From NCBI GenBank assembly GCA_014240165.1, contig JAAZXM010000002.1, positions 108,952 through 172,951 on the forward strand: a stretch of DNA of 64,000 nucleotides. Reading direction: 5' to 3'. The stretch is from Myxococcales bacterium. GTDB lineage: Bacteria > Myxococcota_A > UBA9160 > UBA4427. Below the pieces are notes generated by a model. That model was not told the DNA's origin. It saw only the letters and a program-made list of their open reading frames with translations, and searched no databases. Position 1 is the stretch's first letter. Every line of letters begins with the position of its first letter. Below are positions 59,800-64,000 of the stretch, one piece after another. The position numbers and the translations under genes are program-made.

Positions 59800-60915
59800 A
59801 TGGAATCCCAAAAACCGCGACGCCAGGAGCAGGAATCCGCCCGGGAAGAGGTGACCGAGGTGGCCAAGGACGTGCTCCGGATGGAGTTGCCGATTTCCAT
59901 GCCCGGCCTGGGGCATGTGAACTGCTACGCGCTGCTCGATAGCGAAGGCGCGGCCCTGGTGGACCCGGGGCTGCCCACGGCCAGCTCTTTTGCCGCCCTT
60001 CGCTCTCGCTTGAGCCAGGCGGGCCTCGCCGTCAAGGATTGTCATACGGTGGTGGTCACCCACTCGCACCCCGACCATTTCGGCGGGGCCTCCCGGGTGC
60101 TCGAAGAATCGGGCGGAAAACTGATCGCCCACAACTCCTTCCACATGGGCATGGGCGCCCCCGAAAAGCCGGAGGTCTCCGTCGATGATCTCCACGCCCA
60201 CGAGGATTCCGAGGCCGGGCGCACGCCCGAGCCCGAGTCCGAAAGGGCAAAGGCCCGCGCCCCTTTTACTCCGAGCTCTTCGGGCTTCAGCGGCAAAACG
60301 CCGTGGGGGGGAGAGAAGCCTCGTCCGCCGTTCAAGATGCGCATGCGCTGGGGCTTGATGCGAATGCTCGGCAAGGCCATGCGCTTTCCGACCATCACCC
60401 ACCCGGCGTTGGGCGGGGATGTGCTGCGCCTGGCGGGCCGCGAGTTCTTCGTGGTCCATACGCCCGGCCACACCGAGGATCATATCTGTCTGCACGACCC
60501 CGCCGAGGAGGTCTTTCTCGCCGGGGACCATGTGCTTCCGAGCATCACGCCGCATATTTCCGGGCTGACCCTGGACGCCGACCCCCTGAAGGCCTTCTTC
60601 GATTCATTGGATCGGGCCGCGGCCCTCGAGCATGTGGGCCAGGTTCTCCCGGCGCACGGCCATCCCTTCCAGGATCTGGCTGCGCGCTGCATTGCGATCA
60701 AGGAACACCACGATGATCGCCTGGAACAGGTTCGGGACATCGCCCGGGAACTGGGCCCCGCCAACGTCGAAGCCTTCATGAAGCGGCTCTTCAAGGAGCG
60801 CAGCTGGGGCGGCATGGCGGAAAGCGAAACCTACGCCCACCTCGAGCACCTCCGCCTGATGGGCAACGCCGAGCGCCACACCGACGGCGCCAAGCAGTTC
60901 ATCTACACGCTCTAG
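59800..60915 (+). CDS. MBL-fold metallo-hydrolase
   Basis: A 371-residue metallo-beta-lactamase-fold protein with the metal motif THSHPDHFGG, then HTPGHTEDHIC and GDHVLPSITPH (further His/Asp ligands). A central insertion (~110-185) of low complexity carries basic and proline-rich residues (PESERAKARAPFTPSSSG). The C-terminal region HHDDRLEQVRDIARELG resembles beta-lactamase-like 2-type hydrolases acting on thioesters or lactones. Divergent from the SDR before it. Confidence 0.9.
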   Translation: MESQKPRRQEQESAREEVTEVAKDVLRMELPISMPGLGHVNCYALLDSEGAALVDPGLPTASSFAALRSRLSQAGLAVKDCHTVVVTHSHPDHFGGASRVLEESGGKLIAHNSFHMGMGAPEKPEVSVDDLHAHEDSEAGRTPEPESERAKARAPFTPSSSGFSGKTPWGGEKPRPPFKMRMRWGLMRMLGKAMRFPTITHPALGGDVLRLAGREFFVVHTPGHTEDHICLHDPAEEVFLAGDHVLPSITPHISGLTLDADPLKAFFDSLDRAAALEHVGQVLPAHGHPFQDLAARCIAIKEHHDDRLEQVRDIARELGPANVEAFMKRLFKERSWGGMAESETYAHLEHLRLMGNAERHTDGAKQFIYTL

Positions 60916-61004
60916 AGCGCTGCCGCATGGTGGCGTCCAGGCCCGAAGTGTGAGTTCCGGACGGGGGTGCGCTCGAAGGCGCTCGCTCTCTTTTGCCCCC
61001 GGCT

Positions 61005-61754
61005 TCAGGCCAGGGTGCCGCCGTCTACTCGGACTTTTTCGCCGTTGATATGCGCGGCGTCTTCGGAAGCGAGGAAGGCGACCAGGGCTGCTGCTGTTTC
61101 GGGGCCGCGGAAGGTATCGAGCGGCATGATGCGCTGAAGAAGTTCGATGTCGCCGCCTTCGGGAAGCTTGAACTGGTCGTGCATGGCGGTCTTTACCGAT
61201 CCCGGGCAAACCGCGTTGGCCCGTACGCCGCGTTTTCCATATTCCACGGCCAGGGTCGAGGTGAAGGCGAGCACGCCGCCCTTGGAGGCCGAGTAGGCGG
61301 CGGTCCAGGGATGGCCGGCGAGACCCGCCGTGGATGCCATGTTGACGATGCTGCCGCCGCTTTCGAGCAGTGCGGGAAGGGCGGCCTGGCACATGAGAAA
61401 TGTGCCCGTGAGGTTGACCGCGAGAATCCGGTTCCATTTCTCGAGTTCCAGGTCGAGAGTGTTGTCGAAGTGAAGGATGCCCGCGATGTTGCAGAGTGAA
61501 TCCAGCTGGCCGTACTCGGCCAAGGTGCGCTCCATGGCTTCCGCCACCGAGGCGGGGTCGCTCACGTCGCTGACGAAGCCCACGGCTTTGCCGCCGGCTT
61601 CGCAAATTTCCTTGGCGGTGGTTTCCACCGCCTCGGCCTGGACATCGGTGCATACCAGGAGACCGCCCTCGGAGGCGATCCTCAGGGCCGTGGCCTTGCC
61701 GATGCCTGCCGCAGCCCCGGTGACCAGGACAACTTTATCCGCGAAGCGCTGCAT
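61005..61754 (-). CDS. short-chain dehydrogenase/reductase
   Basis: A 249-residue SDR: VTGAAAGIGKATALRIA, CNIAGILHFDN in place of NNAG, IVNMASTAG and YSASKGG (YxxxK), ending GEKVRVDGGTLA. Asp in VCTDVQ after strand two suggests NAD use. It follows the RegA-type regulator on the same strand with a 59-base gap. The ATG is preceded by AAGAAGGAAAACAC. Confidence 0.92.
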   Translation of the reverse strand: MQRFADKVVLVTGAAAGIGKATALRIASEGGLLVCTDVQAEAVETTAKEICEAGGKAVGFVSDVSDPASVAEAMERTLAEYGQLDSLCNIAGILHFDNTLDLELEKWNRILAVNLTGTFLMCQAALPALLESGGSIVNMASTAGLAGHPWTAAYSASKGGVLAFTSTLAVEYGKRGVRANAVCPGSVKTAMHDQFKLPEGGDIELLQRIMPLDTFRGPETAAALVAFLASEDAAHINGEKVRVDGGTLA

Positions 61755-61813
61755 GTGTTTTCCTTCTTTCTCGGGCTCTGGCGAACGCGGGCCGACCCGC
61801 GCTTCGCGAGCCT

Positions 61814-62368
61814 TCAGTTGGGCGTGTATTTGCGAAGCTTGCGCTGCAGGCTTTGGCGATGGAGCCCGAGTCGCCTTGCGGCCTGGCTGATATTTCCGTC
61901 GCATTCGGCGAGGACGAATTCGATGTATTCGCGCTCGTGGCGGTAGAGGCTCTGGAACTCGTCGGGGATTGGGATGTCCTCGTCCTCGCCGCCCCCAACG
62001 AAAGCGCGTTCGATCTCGTCGGCATCGACGGGCTTGGTGAGGTAGGCGGTGGCGCCGAGCTTCGTGGCCTTCACTGCCGTCGCGATACTTCCATAACCCG
62101 TCAGCACGATGATCACCGTGTCGGTGGAGCGCTCCTTGAGGGTGGTGATCACATCGAGCCCACTGTCCTGACGGATGCGCAGATCCACCACCGCGTATTG
62201 AAAATCGAGGGGCTCGTAATCCTTGACGGCCTGCAGGCTTTCCAGCCACTCGGTGCGATAGCCACGATCGCGAAATTCCGCGGCGAGGGTATCGGCGAAG
62301 CGCTGGTCGTCTTCGACGATCAGGAGGCTTCGGTTCGACGCGTCTTTCTCTGTTTCCGCACTGCTCAA
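61814..62368 (-). CDS. RegA/PrrA/ActR-type response regulator
   Basis: A 184-residue regulator, the exact length usual for this family: receiver domain with LLIVEDDQRFADTL, phospho-acceptor Asp62 in YAVVDLRI, Thr in VLTGYG and Lys in YLTKPVD, then a Fis-type helix-turn-helix NISQAARRLGLHRQSLQRKL. In proteobacteria RegBA controls redox-responsive genes. The start is a TTG at 62368; no ATG is suitably placed. The kinase fragment at 62409 ends 40 bases upstream on the same strand. Confidence 0.92.
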   Translation of the reverse strand: MSSAETEKDASNRSLLIVEDDQRFADTLAAEFRDRGYRTEWLESLQAVKDYEPLDFQYAVVDLRIRQDSGLDVITTLKERSTDTVIIVLTGYGSIATAVKATKLGATAYLTKPVDADEIERAFVGGGEDEDIPIPDEFQSLYRHEREYIEFVLAECDGNISQAARRLGLHRQSLQRKLRKYTPN

Positions 62369-62408
62369 GGTTTCAAGGCCTCGCCCGGTGATCGGGATCC
62401 CATCAAGC

Positions 62409-63185
62409 TTAAGCCTCTCCCAGGGCGGATTCGACCCTGCCGGCCCGGGGCAGCGAAATACGTGCAACGGCTCCGCCCTGGGGTCGGTCTTCCAGCAGGA
62501 GACTGGCCCCAATGGCTTCGGAAAGGCTATGGACGTAGTAGAGGCCGAGCCCGACACCCCCGGGCTTGGTGGTGACGAAGGGTTCGCCCAGGTGGTTGCG
62601 AACGATCTCCGGCCAGCCCGGGCCGCGGTCGGCAACGGAAAGATCCACGTGGTCGACGCCACCTTCCACCCACACGTCCACCACCGAATCCTCGCCCCCC
62701 GATTGAAGGGCATTGTCGATCAAATTGATCAGCCCCTGGGAGAAGGCGACCGAGGGAATCAGGGCCCGGTAGGGCGCGCGCCCGGTGGCTCGGTAGCGGA
62801 TGCTGACGCCCTGGTCGTTCGCGATGCCGCGGCAGACCTGGGCCACCAGCGCGTCGAGGTCGGCGGCCTCGAGGCTCAATCGTTCGGGGTCGAGTTGCGA
62901 GCCCGCCATATGCCGGAGCACTTCGCCGCAGCGGTTCAATTCTTCCCGGGCGGTGATGAGATCGGGATTCTCCGTCAGGTCCATGGAACGGGCGAGGCGC
63001 CCCAGCCTGAGTTGCGCGGTATTCAGCGGCGTGGCGAATTCGTGAGAGAGCCCCGCCGCCAGGGCCCCCACCGCCCGCAGGCGATCGATGCGGGTCTGGC
63101 GTTCCCGGGCCGCGGAAAGGTCAGCCTGAAGCGCTTGCAGGGTTCGGGAGAGCCACGCGGTGAGAATCCAGAAAACCAGGGCGAA
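62409..63185 (-). pseudogene. C-terminal fragment of a RegB-type sensor histidine kinase, cut at a junction near 63.18 kb
   Basis: About 258 codons of sensible sequence: one remaining helix (FALVFWILTAWLSRTLQAL), H-box GLSHEFATPLNTAQLRL with the phosphorylated His, N-box LINLIDNALQSG, DRGPGWP and GVGLGLYYVHSL. The N-terminal membrane sensor that RegB proteins need is missing; upstream of 63185 the frame reads the reverse of an SDR gene. The missing kind of sequence occurs on the opposite strand from 63712 onward. Either a real inversion or an assembly chimera. Confidence 0.8.
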
Positions 63186-63704
63186 CTCGGAGCCGTGGGC
63201 ATCCTGGTGAACAATGCCGGGGTCGCGAGCCAGGGGCGCAGCGTGCTCAAGACGGATGCCGCCGAACTCGACAAGCTGATGCGCATTCATGCCCTGGGCC
63301 CCCATGAGCTCTGCAAGCTTCTGCTTCCCGGCATGCGCGAACAAGAGCGCGGTGACATCGTGATGGTCTCCAGCATGGCGACGAAATACAACGCCGCTGG
63401 TGGGGGGCCCTACAACATGGGCAAAGCCGCCATGGAGGCCCTGGCTTTCACGCTTGCCGCCGAGGAGCGCCGCTTCGGCATTCGGGTCAACGTGGTCGCG
63501 CCGGGGCTGGTGGAAACCGAAATGGGGCGGCGACTCATGAAGGCCACCGCCGGGGTGGACGACCTGAGACAGATCGAAGAACAGATGCCCTTTGGTCGAG
63601 TCTGCCAACCCGAGGATATCGCCAATACGATTCGTCATATCGTGTCGGATCGGAGTGCCTATACCACGGGCCAGCGGATCGGAATCGACGGCGGAGGCCA
63701 ATAG
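63183..63704 (+). pseudogene. C-terminal part of a short-chain dehydrogenase, N-terminus missing at the junction
   Basis: 174 codons beginning ELGAVGILVNNAGVASQG and containing IVMVSSMATKYN, YNMGKAA (YxxxK), NVVAPGLVETEMG and the end YTTGQRIGIDGGGQ. The Rossmann start with TGxxxGIG is absent; upstream plus-strand sequence is the reverse of the kinase fragment. The gene is followed seven bases later by the RegB-like start, as in an operon. Confidence 0.8.
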
Positions 63705-63711
63705 AACCGCC

Positions 63712-64000
63712 ATGTGGGCCTCGATTCGTTCCTTCTTCGCACCGCCCATGACCGCCGATCCGGCGGAGGTCACCGCCAAGCTCCATTGGGTGGTGCGCCT
63801 TCGCTGGCTCGCCATCGCGGCGCAGATCATCTCCATCTTCCCCGCTCTTTATTTCAAGATGATGGACCCGGACCTGCTGCCGATTTTTGCCTCGGCGATT
63901 GGGCTGCTGATTGCATGGAACGTCCTCACCTGGTGGGCCCTGCGCCTGGGTTGGGAATTGCCACCCCCGCAAATTTTGATGCAGCTTTGCGTGGACATCT
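63712..64000 (+). CDS. N-terminal part of a RegB-type sensor histidine kinase (runs off the window)
   Basis: 96 codons are visible. A short cytosolic start (ASIRSFFAPPMTADPAEVTA) is followed by VRLRWLAIAAQIISIFPALYF, then a second helix LPIFASAIGLLIAWNVLTWW and QILMQLCVDI at the start of a third. The R-W-x-A-x-x-x-Q pattern in the first helix is typical of RegB. It opens on the plus strand right after the SDR fragment. This is the part missing from the minus-strand kinase fragment at 62409-63185. Confidence 0.75.
   Translation, partial: MWASIRSFFAPPMTADPAEVTAKLHWVVRLRWLAIAAQIISIFPALYFKMMDPDLLPIFASAIGLLIAWNVLTWWALRLGWELPPPQILMQLCVDI

Noticed and set aside
62388..63704. A single 438-residue plus-strand protein ending in an SDR
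   Set aside because: The first ~265 residues are the reverse reading of the histidine kinase; only the part after 63183 is SDR sequence.

Overview
The window is high-GC, densely coded DNA from a Gram-negative-type bacterium. Evidence for the cell type: a sigma-54 enhancer-binding regulator with a matching -24/-12 promoter, PEP-CTERM proteins with sorting tails, RegB/RegA two-component parts, lipoprotein signals, c-type cytochromes and a periplasmic TTQ amine dehydrogenase subunit. It also carries families common in actinobacteria and in uncultured Myxococcota/Binatota-like lineages: deazaflavin (F420)-type enzymes, P450s including a CYP51, luciferase-like oxidoreductases, SCP2/PhyH proteins, inositol-3-phosphate synthase and a haloalkane dehalogenase. 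An uncultured deltaproteobacterial, Myxococcota or Binatota-like organism fits, but this is inference. I see no rRNA, tRNA, insertion sequence, CRISPR array or phage genes.

Layout. 1-10.7 kb: C-terminal part of an unknown protein, hemolysin III-like and MarC-like membrane proteins, a VOC protein, an SCP2-PhyH fusion, a crotonase, a copper amine oxidase, a two-part sodium/solute symporter, Coq4-like and GNAT proteins. 10.7-15.3 kb: a TetR-controlled ring-cleavage-like VOC enzyme facing a haem oxygenase / unknown / hemerythrin cluster. 15.3-16.9 kb (minus strand): a selenocysteine glutathione peroxidase read through an in-frame TGA with a bacterial SECIS hairpin, an orphan aromatic-amine-dehydrogenase TTQ subunit, and a cytochrome c-like protein with a one-cysteine haem motif. 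17-30.4 kb: MgtC, LLM oxidoreductase, TetR/hydroxyisobutyrate-dehydrogenase-like operon, a CYP51-ferredoxin fusion, a SnoaL-like protein, an internally duplicated unknown, an SDR, a haem-binding protein, and divergent Lrp/alanine dehydrogenase. 30.4-31.15 kb has no credible gene but carries a 13-bp tandem repeat. 31-51 kb: GNAT, ABM, tandem deazaflavin-type proteins, haloalkane dehalogenase, DksA-like, methyltransferases, aquaporin, NUDIX, cyclophilin, a degenerate HAD protein, inositol-3-phosphate synthase, acylphosphatase and a cation/proton antiporter. 51-58.3 kb: a PEP-CTERM protein, P450, aminotransferase, a double PEP-CTERM protein with a sigma-54 promoter, and the divergent sigma-54 regulator. 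58.3-64 kb: DUF411, SDRs, an MBL hydrolase, RegA, and a strand-flip junction at about 63.18 kb that cuts both a RegB-type kinase and an SDR.

Themes. Three genes concern amine or amino-acid nitrogen oxidation (copper amine oxidase, TTQ subunit, alanine dehydrogenase). A sterol/lipid theme appears in CYP51-ferredoxin, SCP2-PhyH, crotonase, SDRs and P450s. Haem and oxygen handling recurs in haem oxygenase, hemerythrin, two haem-binding-domain proteins and two cytochromes. The strongest unusual signals are the selenoprotein, the fused double PEP-CTERM protein with its sigma-54 control unit, the orphan TTQ subunit with a mono-cysteine cytochrome, and the inverted junction near the right edge, which may be an assembly chimera.
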